Position numbers and translations under genes: made by a program
Shown: in pieces, positions 17,094 to 24,454 of the stretch
Numbering within the stretch: the stretch's first letter is position 1
Layout: every line of letters begins with the position of its first letter
The notes under the pieces: generated by a model
What the model was told of the DNA's origin: nothing
Seen by the model: only the letters and a program-made list of their open reading frames with translations
Databases searched by the model: none
From: Candidatus Uhrbacteria bacterium
GTDB taxonomy: Bacteria > Patescibacteriota > Patescibacteriia > UBA9934 > GWF2-40-263
DNA: 54,623 bases
Reading direction: 5' to 3'
NCBI GenBank assembly: GCA_016188475.1
Contig: JACPHT010000005.1
Location: 1 to 54,623, forward strand

Positions 17094-17173
17094 CACTCAA
17101 GTGGCTTTTGTGGTCTACAAAAAAACCACAGAACAAATCTGAGGTTTTTTTGTGGGGCGACCACCGGGAATTG
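17094..17173. repeat. 80-bp direct repeat, copy 1 (truncated tRNA-His 3' end plus terminator)
   Basis: Identical over 80 bp to 17273-17352. It contains the tRNA-His 3' part from the T-loop to CCA and the following hairpin terminator. Between the copies is a 99-bp G/C-rich insert with palindromes CCTCTGCAGAGG and ACGGCGTC/GACGCCGT. Confidence 0.95.
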
Positions 17174-17272
17174 CCCGCGCCTCTCGCCTCTGCAGAGGCT
17201 CGGGCTGGGCACCGCCTCGCCACGGCGTCTGCTGACGCCGTATGGCTCCGGCGTTCAATTCCCGACAAAAGC
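17174..17272. other. G/C-rich palindromic insert between tRNA-His repeats
   Basis: 99 bp, much richer in G/C than the surroundings. The edges form an inverted repeat CGGGAATTG/CAATTCCCG with the neighbouring repeat copy. Internal palindromes are CCTCTGCAGAGG, GAGGC/GCCTC and ACGGCGTC tgct GACGCCGT. No gene is credible. Confidence 0.7.
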
Positions 17273-17352
17273 CACTCAAGTGGCTTTTGTGGTCTACAAA
17301 AAAACCACAGAACAAATCTGAGGTTTTTTTGTGGGGCGACCACCGGGAATTG
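17273..17352. repeat. 80-bp direct repeat, copy 2 (at intact tRNA-His)
   Basis: Exact duplicate of 17094-17173. Its right end lies inside the intact tRNA-His gene at the T-loop. Confidence 0.95.
17297..17331 (-). terminator. Terminator after tRNA-His
   Basis: AAAAAAACCACAG pairs with CTGAGGTTTTTTT with one mismatch around AACAAAT, so it can act in both directions. The same structure is duplicated about 179 bp to the left. Confidence 0.75.
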
Positions 17353-17407
17353 AACCCGGATCAGGAGAGCCACAATCTCCTGTGTTAACCGTTACACCAT
17401 GGCCGCC
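17332..17407 (-). tRNA. tRNA-His(GUG)
   Basis: Cloverleaf on the minus strand. The extra G at -1 opposite C73 is the histidine identity pair. Acceptor GCGGCCA/TGGTCGC, anticodon stem GGAGA/TCTCC, loop TTGTGGC giving GTG, T-arm CCGGG/CCCGG, encoded CCA. Its 3' portion is duplicated downstream. Confidence 0.95.
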
Positions 17408-17419
17408 ATACTAAACAAG

Positions 17420-17496
17420 TGGTGGCCCGAGAGGGAATCGAACCCCCAACCTTGAGTTTAGAACACTCCTGCTCTATCCAGTTGAGCTATCGGGCC
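17420..17496 (-). tRNA. tRNA-Arg(UCU)
   Basis: Acceptor GGCCCGA/TCGGGCC, D-arm GCTC/GAGC, anticodon loop GTTCTAA giving TCT (codon AGA), T-loop TTCGATT, encoded CCA. It lies 12 bases upstream of tRNA-His on the same strand, probably co-transcribed. Confidence 0.94.
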
Positions 17497-17596
17497 GCGC
17501 AGACAGTGTAATCTATCTTGCTTTTTTTGTTGAGTCAATAGACTTGACAAGCACAAAAAAATATGGAAAACTGCGATGTCAGAAAAGGAGGGCTTG

Positions 17597-17800
17597 ATGA
17601 GCCAAGTCACGGAAGGCACACTTTCAATCTCTTACGGTCATGGCGGAAGATTCTACTGCAAAACCAAGCGCAGAAAAGTCTTGCTCGGAAAATGTCTTGA
17701 CGATTATGTAAACATGAACGCACTTGAAAGAACAAAGGCCGCGTGCTGGAAATGCGGTCAGGGCCGCAAAGTGCGAACAAACTTTTCAATGGAAGGCTAA
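17597..17800 (+). CDS. Cys-rich mini-protein A, putative zinc binder
   Basis: 67 aa. The ATG at 17597 was chosen over one seven codons earlier because AAAGGAGGGC precedes it at ideal spacing. Four Cys at 21, 33, 50 and 53 sit in the pattern Y-C-K(x10)K-C-LDDYV ... C-W-K-C-x-QGR. The protein is very basic. The downstream gene encodes a paralog with the same pattern and spacing, and the genes overlap as TAATG, implying translational coupling. TTGACA at 17544-17549 may be its -35. Metal and nucleic-acid binding are inferred from the Cys spacing and basic charge; no known family was recognised. Confidence 0.72.
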   Translation: MSQVTEGTLSISYGHGGRFYCKTKRRKVLLGKCLDDYVNMNALERTKAACWKCGQGRKVRTNFSMEG

Positions 17801-18102
17801 TGGAAATGCCAGATATTGAAAGCGACTTCTATTGCAAGGGAAGACGAAGGAGGGTTCAGTACGACAAATGTCTAGATGACTACGTGGATGCTAACTTTTC
17901 AAGGGAGTCTGCCAACGACCTACGAAAAGTCATGGAGGACAGGACTAAGCTCTGTTTAATACATAAGAAAGCAAAAAAGTCTTCATGCTGGCGCTGTCCA
18001 CAAGGGCGTAGAATCAGAGAAGTATTTGCCGAAGAAGGCTTCGCTCTTCTGACCAGTATGACACTTGTGGACGTGCTTCGGATGTTGAGATCCTTCGACT
18101 AA
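17800..18102 (+). CDS. Cys-rich mini-protein B, paralog of the preceding gene
   Basis: 100 aa with the start at the ATG overlapping the previous stop. FYCKGRRRRVQYDKCLDDYV and SSCWRCPQGRRIREVF align directly with protein A. Cys at 12, 24, 63 and 66 keep the same C-x11-C and CWxC-x-QGR pattern, with one more Cys at 52. It differs by a 20-residue insertion before the last Cys pair (RKVMEDRTKLCLIHKK) and a C-terminal amphipathic tail. The pair probably arose by tandem duplication and may act as a heterodimer. A terminator follows at 18109. Confidence 0.72.
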   Translation: MEMPDIESDFYCKGRRRRVQYDKCLDDYVDANFSRESANDLRKVMEDRTKLCLIHKKAKKSSCWRCPQGRRIREVFAEEGFALLTSMTLVDVLRMLRSFD

Positions 18103-18108
18103 TTCTCT

Positions 18109-18145
18109 GAGCGGCTTCACGATAAGTCGCTCGTTTTTTTATTTT
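18109..18145 (+). terminator. Terminator of the Cys-rich pair
   Basis: GAGCGGCTT (18109-18117)/AAGTCGCTC (18124-18132) with one mismatch, then GTTTTTTTATTTT. The right arm and T-run lie in the 3' end of the convergent Xer gene. Confidence 0.8.
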
Positions 18146-19088
18146 GCCCATGAAACTTTTTGTGAACTTCTTTCATCTGCTTGTTTGTTATGTGAGTGTA
18201 AACTTGTGTTGTGGTAATTGATTCATGTCCAAGCATTGATTGAACAGATCTTATATCAGCGCCAGACAGTAATAAGTCTGTCGCGAAAGTGTGTCGCAGT
18301 GTATGTGGTGTAATTTTTTTTGTAATTCCTGCTTCTGTCGCATCTCGCTCAACAATTCTCTGAATAGACCGCGCAGTGATCGGCCCAGTACTTTTTCGTC
18401 CCGCTTTTGCGCGGTCATGAGACACAAACATAAACGAGGAAGTATCATGACGTTTAGCAAGATATAATTTCAAGGCTTCTTTTGCTGAATCAGACAAAAA
18501 AACAATCCGTGGCTTGTCGCCTTTGCCGCGAACAGTAAATTCATCGCGCTTCAAATTCACTTGTTCAATTTTCAAATTTGCAAGTTCGCTAACGCGCATT
18601 CCAGTTGCAAATAAAAGTTCCAAAATCGCAAAGTCACGCATACCAATAATTCCAATGGCTTTCTTTTTTGCGACTGAAAGCAAACGATTCAATTCTTCAG
18701 CTTCCAAAAATTCAACAGTTCGTTTTGATTGTTTGGCAAGTTCTATCTGTTCTGGAGGAAGTGAAGAAATATTCTGACGAACAAGATATTTCAAAAAAGA
18801 TCGAAGCGCGATGAGATGATAATTCTGCGTGCTTTTTTTCAAAGTCTCTCCTTCACGACCTTCTGTTAAACGATTTAACCAAAGACGATATCTGTGCACA
18901 GTCTCTCGACTAATTTTTTTTGCGATTGGACTCCCAGCCCATTTTGAAAATCGTTTCAAATAAAAATCATAATTACGAATCGTTCTTTGTGAACGTCCTC
19001 GCTCGACTTCAAGGTATTCAAGAAAATCCGTAATTAACGCATCAATCGACTTCATATGACTTAATTGACTATGTTGACTTTCCTTCAT
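18117..19088 (-). CDS. Tyrosine recombinase XerC/XerD type
   Basis: 323 aa. The N-terminal SAM-like core-binding domain (about 12-110, LITDFLEYLEVERGRSQRTI) precedes the catalytic domain with Arg in LFATGMRVSELANL, Lys in VRGKGDKPR, His and Arg in TPHTLRHTFATDL, His in LGHESI and nucleophile Tyr in TTQVYTHI, so all catalytic residues are present. Xer enzymes resolve chromosome dimers at dif. The length matches chromosomal Xer proteins rather than phage integrases. The start at 19088 is 11 codons before an alternative Met (MKSIDAL) and neither has a clear SD. It is next to the tRNA cluster and accessory block, so an integrase role cannot be excluded. Confidence 0.88.
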   Translation of the reverse strand: MKESQHSQLSHMKSIDALITDFLEYLEVERGRSQRTIRNYDFYLKRFSKWAGSPIAKKISRETVHRYRLWLNRLTEGREGETLKKSTQNYHLIALRSFLKYLVRQNISSLPPEQIELAKQSKRTVEFLEAEELNRLLSVAKKKAIGIIGMRDFAILELLFATGMRVSELANLKIEQVNLKRDEFTVRGKGDKPRIVFLSDSAKEALKLYLAKRHDTSSFMFVSHDRAKAGRKSTGPITARSIQRIVERDATEAGITKKITPHTLRHTFATDLLLSGADIRSVQSMLGHESITTTQVYTHITNKQMKEVHKKFHGQNKKTSDLS

Positions 19089-19188
19089 TATACGACACTT
19101 TTATCCTTTCCTCATCTTAACCCTTTATGCTAGTATGTGTTTACTAAACTTCTCTAACTTCTTGCTTCTTTATCCTTGCTTCTAATTT

Positions 19189-19941
19189 ATGCCAAACTCA
19201 TTTTTTGATTCTCTCCCATCCAAAACCTCTTTTTGGATAGGCTTTGTTACAGCAATCCTTGTGCTCGGAACACTTGGATTTATTCTATTAGGAAATTGTG
19301 TGCTAAAAGGCTCATGTTCAATTGGATCATCAGAAAACAATAGCAAGGTTGCGGCGGATACCAACACTGACCCTACTGTTGCAGACAATGGAACAGAACC
19401 AACTCCGGAAGCTGTGCCTGTTGTGAGTGACGATGACCATATTCGCGGCGACAAAAATTCTCCAATCACAGTTGTCGAGTATTCGGATTTTGAATGCCCA
19501 TTCTGCGGTCGTTTCCATCCAACCATGCAACAAGTTATGACAGATTACAGCGGAAAGGTTCGGTGGATTTACAGACATTACCCGCTTTCTTTCCATCCAG
19601 ATGCTCTGCCAGCGGCAAATGCGGCAGAGTGTGCGTCTGAACAAAACAAATTTTGGGAGTACGCTGATAAATTGTTCGCAAACCAAGATTCACTTGGAGA
19701 CGATTTCTACAAACAAACAGCAACAGAACTTGGGCTAAATGTTAGCCAATGGCAAACTTGCTTTGACAACTCCAAGTACAGCGATAAAATTGAAACCCAA
19801 TATCAAGGAGGTGTGAGCTCTGGAGTGACTGGGACGCCTGGATCATTTATTATTGATCAAGATGGAAACGCTATTCCTATAAAAGGTGCGCTACCATATA
19901 GCTCTGTTTCAGCCGCGATTGACCAGTTGCTTGCAAAATAA
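19189..19941 (+). CDS. Membrane-anchored DsbA-like thiol-disulfide protein
   Basis: 250 aa. An N-terminal membrane anchor (about 14-36) and a Ser/Thr/Asp spacer lead to a thioredoxin-fold domain of the DsbA/BdbD type. The active site is C103-P-F-C106 in EYSDFECPFCGRFHP, and the cis-Pro loop is GTPGSFII. It probably forms or repairs disulfides in exported proteins outside the membrane; the helical insertion has two further Cys (AAECASE, WQTCFD). No SD; the leader is a pyrimidine-rich degenerate repeat. A bidirectional terminator separates it from the convergent MFS gene. Confidence 0.9.
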   Translation: MPNSFFDSLPSKTSFWIGFVTAILVLGTLGFILLGNCVLKGSCSIGSSENNSKVAADTNTDPTVADNGTEPTPEAVPVVSDDDHIRGDKNSPITVVEYSDFECPFCGRFHPTMQQVMTDYSGKVRWIYRHYPLSFHPDALPAANAAECASEQNKFWEYADKLFANQDSLGDDFYKQTATELGLNVSQWQTCFDNSKYSDKIETQYQGGVSSGVTGTPGSFIIDQDGNAIPIKGALPYSSVSAAIDQLLAK

Positions 19942-19960
19942 AAATGATAATAATAATAAT

Positions 19961-19995
19961 AATATTGCCTGAGCTAGTCGAAGGCAATATTTTTT
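19961..19995. terminator. Bidirectional terminator between dsbA-like and MFS genes
   Basis: Perfect 10-bp stem AATATTGCCT (19961-19970)/AGGCAATATT (19982-19991) followed by T-runs. The loop contains the GAGC-GTCGAAGG core of the dispersed palindromic repeat. An ATA microsatellite precedes it (19945-19962). Confidence 0.8.
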
Positions 19996-21187
19996 ATTCT
20001 TGCGTTTTATATCGAGCGAGCCAATTCACTCCAAGCGAAACAATAGCCGCGATAAAAAATGCAGAACCAATTGAAAAATTCATTGTGACTGGAATCAAAA
20101 TAATCAAAATCACAACCCTCCCAATTCCTATTGCCATTTCGCGGAGAACAGTGAATTCATCAATATAATGTCCGGAATCAGCCGCTTGTTGATAGCTCAT
20201 TGTGTCAAGCGGCATGCGCATCATAATTGAACCAAAACTGTGAAAAGTCGAAGCCGCAAAAACTCCTGTTATGGTTTGAACAAATCCTTTTGCAATCCAT
20301 CCAAGCGCATAAATCCACGAACCAAATTTCAGCATTTTCCGCGCTGTAAGACGATCAATTTGGCGGCCAACAATAAGTTCAACAATCATGCTGATAACAA
20401 CAATCACGGCTGTTGCAAAACCAACTTCCAAATAATTGCCTTGAAAAACGGAGAACAAAAAAATAGGCCACACAATTACGCCGACAATGTTTTCAGCGCC
20501 GAGCGCCGCCATTGAAAGCGTCATTGCAATGTATTTTTTTGAAAAAAGTTTTCGGAAACTTTCAAAATAACCAAACTCATAAGTTACTTTATATTTTGAA
20601 ACGAAAAAAAGTGGAATTATTGAAGCCGCAGTGAGTAATAATCCAACAAAAAAATTCATCTTATAACCAAAACGCGTCAAAATAAACGCGGCCGTAATAG
20701 GAGTCAGGATGCTGATTGCTTCCTGCAAACCATAATACATTCCAAGTTGTTTGCCTCTGTGATTTGCGTCTGAAAATTTTGCAAAATCAATGTGATACGG
20801 CGACCAGTAAAAAACTCCATCAAGCATAAGTCCTCCAATTCCGATTGCCATCAAAAAAAATGGGTTTATCGAACTTCCGTGATCCAAAAGAAAAAACATC
20901 CAATAAAAAATGATGAGTCCGATTGTTCCGAGCACCATACTCGCAACAAGTCCTGTCTGAGAAAAAATTTTTGCTGCTATAACGTAAAATGGAAGTTTGA
21001 ATGCAAAATTGATTGCAAACCAAGCAAGAACAAACGGAAGTGACAAGCCAAAAAATTCAAAAATGTAAATTGGAAGAAAAACTCCAACCATACTCGAACC
21101 AATAAATGCTATCATTCGGTTTGACGCAAGTGTTGGTAAAGCTGAAAGATGAGCAAAAGAACGTTTATGAGCCGATTGGATAGACAT
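19994..21187 (-). CDS. MFS-type membrane transporter
   Basis: 397 aa with 10-12 hydrophobic helices across the whole length and short basic loops, as in the major facilitator superfamily. The Arg/Gly-containing loop between helices (KFSDANHRGKQLGMYYGLQE) and the second-half GRQIDRLTARKMLKFG loop resemble MFS loop signatures. The substrate cannot be told; similar CPR proteins are annotated only as MFS. The start ATG at 21187 is divergent from rpsO. It ends at the shared terminator with the dsbA-like gene. Confidence 0.8.
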   Translation of the reverse strand: MSIQSAHKRSFAHLSALPTLASNRMIAFIGSSMVGVFLPIYIFEFFGLSLPFVLAWFAINFAFKLPFYVIAAKIFSQTGLVASMVLGTIGLIIFYWMFFLLDHGSSINPFFLMAIGIGGLMLDGVFYWSPYHIDFAKFSDANHRGKQLGMYYGLQEAISILTPITAAFILTRFGYKMNFFVGLLLTAASIIPLFFVSKYKVTYEFGYFESFRKLFSKKYIAMTLSMAALGAENIVGVIVWPIFLFSVFQGNYLEVGFATAVIVVISMIVELIVGRQIDRLTARKMLKFGSWIYALGWIAKGFVQTITGVFAASTFHSFGSIMMRMPLDTMSYQQAADSGHYIDEFTVLREMAIGIGRVVILIILIPVTMNFSIGSAFFIAAIVSLGVNWLARYKTQE

Positions 21188-21208
21188 ATTGGAACATTAT
21201 ACACCGCC

Positions 21209-21237
21209 TTGACACTCCATTGTTTTTGAGATAAATT
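21209..21237 (+). promoter_or_regulatory. rpsO promoter and leader
   Basis: TTGACA (21209-21214), a 17-bp spacer and TAAATT (21232-21237). The roughly 70-nt leader before rpsO could hold an S15 autoregulatory structure, but I did not find a clear pseudoknot. Confidence 0.65.
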
Positions 21238-21315
21238 GCGTGCGTAATTCATTTCCACGACAGCTCGGTAAAGGAATGAGCGCCTTTTCTTGGCAGATCG
21301 TGTAATTAAATATCT

Positions 21316-21579
21316 ATGCTCAACATCAAAAAGAAGCAAAAAGTCATTGAGAAATTCCGCACACACGCCTCCGACACTGGTTCGCCACAAGTTCAGATCG
21401 CGATTTTGACATCCGAAATCGAAGAGCTCACAAAGCACATGCGAGATCACAAGAAAGATTTTTCTTCTCGACGCGGACTTATCAAAAAAGTGAATGAACG
21501 CCGACGCTTGCTCAAATATCTTGAGCGCGAAGACGAAAAAGCATTTTTGAAAATCAAAAAAGATTTAGATTTGAAATAA
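21316..21579 (+). CDS. rpsO: 30S ribosomal protein S15
   Basis: 87 aa, full length. Typical S15 motifs are FRTHASDTGSPQVQIAILTS, HKKDFSSRRGLIKKVNERRR and LLKYLEREDEKAF. It binds 16S rRNA helices 20-22. The ATG has no SD. It lies upstream of the NYN nuclease and pnp genes, the common rpsO-pnp order with one gene inserted. An intrinsic terminator follows immediately. Confidence 0.97.
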   Translation: MLNIKKKQKVIEKFRTHASDTGSPQVQIAILTSEIEELTKHMRDHKKDFSSRRGLIKKVNERRRLLKYLEREDEKAFLKIKKDLDLK

Positions 21580-21580
21580 T

Positions 21581-21602
21581 CCCGCTAATTTGGCGGGTTT
21601 TT
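21581..21602 (+). terminator. rpsO terminator
   Basis: CCCGC (21581-21585)/GCGGG (21593-21597) with TTTTT, ending only eight bases before the next ATG, so it may act as an attenuator for downstream genes. Confidence 0.8.
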
Positions 21603-21609
21603 AATACAT

Positions 21610-22233
21610 ATGTTCAAACACAAAGACCAACGTGTCGGCGTTTTTATCGACACTCAAAACATGTACTACAGCGCCAGACACCTTTTTCAACGAAAAGTTA
21701 ATTTCAAAAGCATTGTTGAAGACGCAGTCGCAGGTCGCCTCCTCATTCGCGCACTCGCTTACGTTGTTAAAACAAAAACAGCTGATGAGCAACCTTTCTT
21801 TGATGCTCTTCAAAAATCCGGAATCGAGACTCGCGAAAAAGATTTGATGGAATACGCATCCGGCCACAAAAAAGCAGATTGGGATGTCGGACTTGCGATT
21901 GATGTAGTTCACATGCTAGACATACTCGATGTTGTTGTGATCGTTTCAGGAGATGGAGATTATCTACCGCTTGTCGAACACATTCAAAGTCGTGGGCGCA
22001 TCGCTGAGGTTATGGCATTTGGTGAAACAACGTCGTCAAACTTGGTTAATTACGTTGATGACTATATTGATCTTTCTCAAAATAAAAAACGATATTTAAT
22101 CGGCCCGATCGTAAAATCAGATGGAAAGGATGAAATGGGTGAAGAAAAGGAAGAGGATGAAGAAGACGATTTCTTTATTGAACCGCCAAAAAATGATCAA
22201 GGAGATTCGAGAACGCGAAGACTAGAATTTTAA
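21610..22233 (+). CDS. NYN-domain (LabA/DUF88) nuclease
   Basis: 207 aa. A PIN-like NYN fold is seen from the Asp-rich active-site motifs GVFIDTQNMYY at the N-terminus, KKADWDVGLAIDVV in the middle and IVSGDGDYLPLVEH after it; together they supply the conserved acidic metal ligands. The last 40 residues are strongly acidic (MGEEKEEDEEDDFF), an unusual tail that may mask the active site or bind a basic partner. NYN proteins are thought to be ribonucleases. Sitting between rpsO and pnp, it fits an RNA-processing role. Confidence 0.88.
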   Translation: MFKHKDQRVGVFIDTQNMYYSARHLFQRKVNFKSIVEDAVAGRLLIRALAYVVKTKTADEQPFFDALQKSGIETREKDLMEYASGHKKADWDVGLAIDVVHMLDILDVVVIVSGDGDYLPLVEHIQSRGRIAEVMAFGETTSSNLVNYVDDYIDLSQNKKRYLIGPIVKSDGKDEMGEEKEEDEEDDFFIEPPKNDQGDSRTRRLEF

Positions 22234-22243
22234 TTTTAAAAAT

Positions 22244-24454
22244 ATGGCACAAAAAAACCAGTTCCAAACAGAATGGGGAGGAAAGATATTAACGATCGAG
22301 GTTGGAAAATACGCAAGTCAAGCTGGAGGATCTTGCGTTGTCCAATATGGCGATACTGTAGTGCTTGCGGCGGCAACAATGAGCAATGAAACAAAAGAAA
22401 GCATGGGATTTTTCCCACTCACTGTTGAATTTGAAGAAAAACTTTATGCGGCTGGACGCATTAAAGGCAGTCGTTTTATTAAAAAAGAAGGTAGGCCAAC
22501 TGATGAGGCTGTTCTTTCAGCACGTTTTATTGATCGCGCAATCCGTCCGTTATTTGATGATCATATCCGAAATGAAGTTCAAGTTGTTGTTACAACACTT
22601 GCTTTTGATGGAGAAAACGACCCCGATGTTTTGGGACTGATTGGTGCAAGTTGTGCGCTTCATATTAGTGATATTCCATGGAACGGTCCGATCGGCTGTA
22701 TTCGTGTCGGACAAATCGAAGGGGAGTGGGTAATAAACCCAAGTTATACAGCACGAGATAAATCACTTCTTGACCTCGCAATCGCTGGAACAAAAGAAAA
22801 AATCATAATGGTCGAAGCTGGCGCAAATGAAGCGCCTGAAGAAACTGTTTTGGAAGGATTTTGGTTTGGACAAAAACATATTGACGCGCCAATCAAACTG
22901 ATCAAAGAAATTCAAGCTGTTGTTGGAAAAGAAAAACGAAATTTGATTATTGAAAAAACAGAAGAAGAAAAAGAAGTCGAAGCTATTGCTGTTCCATTTC
23001 TTGTTGATCAAATCAAAGAGTTATTTTTTGGAACTCCGAAAGCTACAAAAGCCGACCGCAATCAACAAAAACAAATCCTAAAAAATAATCTAAAATCATT
23101 CTTGATCGAAAAAAGTGTTAAACCGGAATTGATTCACATTGGAACAGATATGATACTTGAAATTCTTGAGCGTGAAGTCTCAAGATCAATTCTTGAAAAT
23201 AACAAACGTGTTGATGGACGATCAATCACGCAAATCCGACCGCTTGTGAGTGAAGTCGCTGTTCTTCCTCGTGTTCATGGCAGTGGACATTTTATGCGTG
23301 GAGAAACACAAGTGCTTACCGTTGTAACACTTGGAGCTCCAGGGGACCAACAAACTCTCGATGGAATGGAACTTGTTGGAACAAAACGATTTTTCCATCA
23401 CTACAATTTTCCTCCATATTCAGTCGGGGAAGTGAAGCCAATGCGTGGGCCATCTCGCCGCGATATTGGTCATGGAGCTCTAGCAGAAAAAGCTATTCAA
23501 CCAATGCTTCCTGACAAAGAAAAATTTCCATACACAATTCGTGCGGTTTCCGAAGTATTCGGCTCAAACGGATCAAGCTCAATGGGATCAACTTGCGGAA
23601 CAACTTTGGCGCTCATGGATGCTGGTGTTCCTATAAAGGCTCCGGTTGCTGGAATAGCGATGGGGCTTGCTACTGATGAAAAAGGAAAATGGAAAGTAAT
23701 AACTGACCTACAAGATTTGGAAGATGGAAAAGGTGGAATGGATTTCAAAATCGCTGGATCAAAAACCGGAATCACTGCGATTCAAATGGACACAAAAACA
23801 GATGGTCTAACTCGAGAAATTATTGAAACAACAATAAAACAAGCTCGCGAAGCCCGTTTGGAAGTGTTGGACGTTCTAACTTCTGCAATCGCAGAGCCTC
23901 GTCCAGATCTTTCGCCATTTGCTCCACGAATTATTGTCATGCACATCAGTCCGGAACTCATTGGAAGCGTTATTGGGCCAAGCGGTAAAACAATCAATGA
24001 AATTATCTCAACAACCAACGTTCAAGCAATTGACATCGAGGATGACGGACTTGTAATGATCACCTCAACTGATGCGCAAGGCGCGATAAAAGCGCAAAGT
24101 ATTATTGAACAACTCACTCGGCAAGTCGTTGTTGGAGAAATTTACAAAGGAAAAATAACACGCGTTATGGATTTTGGCGCGATTGTCGAATTTTTACCAA
24201 AGAAGGATGGAATGGTTCATGTAAGCAACATGGCACCGTGGCGTGTTGACAAAGTAAGTGATATTGTAAAAATGGGAGATGAAGTGAGTGTCAAAGTTAT
24301 GGACCTTACTCCTGACGGAAAAATCAGTCTTTCAATGAAAGATGCGCCAGGGAACATATATCCTGAAAGACCAGCTCATAGTGATCGTCCACAAGCTCCA
24401 TCACGCGATCGAGGTCCTCGCAAACCATTTAGACCGTTTAACAGAAATCCATGA
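22244..24454 (+). CDS. pnp: Polyribonucleotide nucleotidyltransferase (PNPase)
   Basis: 736 aa, full length. Two RNase PH-like halves flank a helical linker: the first with VVQYGDTVVLAAATMS and RFIDRAIRPLF, the second with RGETQVLTVVTLGAPGD, GPSRRDIGHGALAEKA and the catalytic region SSSMGSTCGTTLALMDAG. They are followed by a KH domain with IGPSGKTINEI and an S1 domain (GKITRVMDFGAIVEF, DGMVHVSNMA). It degrades RNA phosphorolytically. The start ATG has no SD. The stop overlaps the next gene by ATGA. Confidence 0.98.
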   Translation: MAQKNQFQTEWGGKILTIEVGKYASQAGGSCVVQYGDTVVLAAATMSNETKESMGFFPLTVEFEEKLYAAGRIKGSRFIKKEGRPTDEAVLSARFIDRAIRPLFDDHIRNEVQVVVTTLAFDGENDPDVLGLIGASCALHISDIPWNGPIGCIRVGQIEGEWVINPSYTARDKSLLDLAIAGTKEKIIMVEAGANEAPEETVLEGFWFGQKHIDAPIKLIKEIQAVVGKEKRNLIIEKTEEEKEVEAIAVPFLVDQIKELFFGTPKATKADRNQQKQILKNNLKSFLIEKSVKPELIHIGTDMILEILEREVSRSILENNKRVDGRSITQIRPLVSEVAVLPRVHGSGHFMRGETQVLTVVTLGAPGDQQTLDGMELVGTKRFFHHYNFPPYSVGEVKPMRGPSRRDIGHGALAEKAIQPMLPDKEKFPYTIRAVSEVFGSNGSSSMGSTCGTTLALMDAGVPIKAPVAGIAMGLATDEKGKWKVITDLQDLEDGKGGMDFKIAGSKTGITAIQMDTKTDGLTREIIETTIKQAREARLEVLDVLTSAIAEPRPDLSPFAPRIIVMHISPELIGSVIGPSGKTINEIISTTNVQAIDIEDDGLVMITSTDAQGAIKAQSIIEQLTRQVVVGEIYKGKITRVMDFGAIVEFLPKKDGMVHVSNMAPWRVDKVSDIVKMGDEVSVKVMDLTPDGKISLSMKDAPGNIYPERPAHSDRPQAPSRDRGPRKPFRPFNRNP

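Noticed and set aside
17080-17373. Several ORFs across the tRNA-His duplication
   Set aside because: All overlap tRNA sequence, terminators or palindromic DNA and repeat the same peptide because of the 80-bp duplication.
18117-19088. Phage-type integrase for the tRNA-His scar
   Set aside because: Length and motifs fit chromosomal XerC/D; proximity alone is not enough to assign the integration to it.
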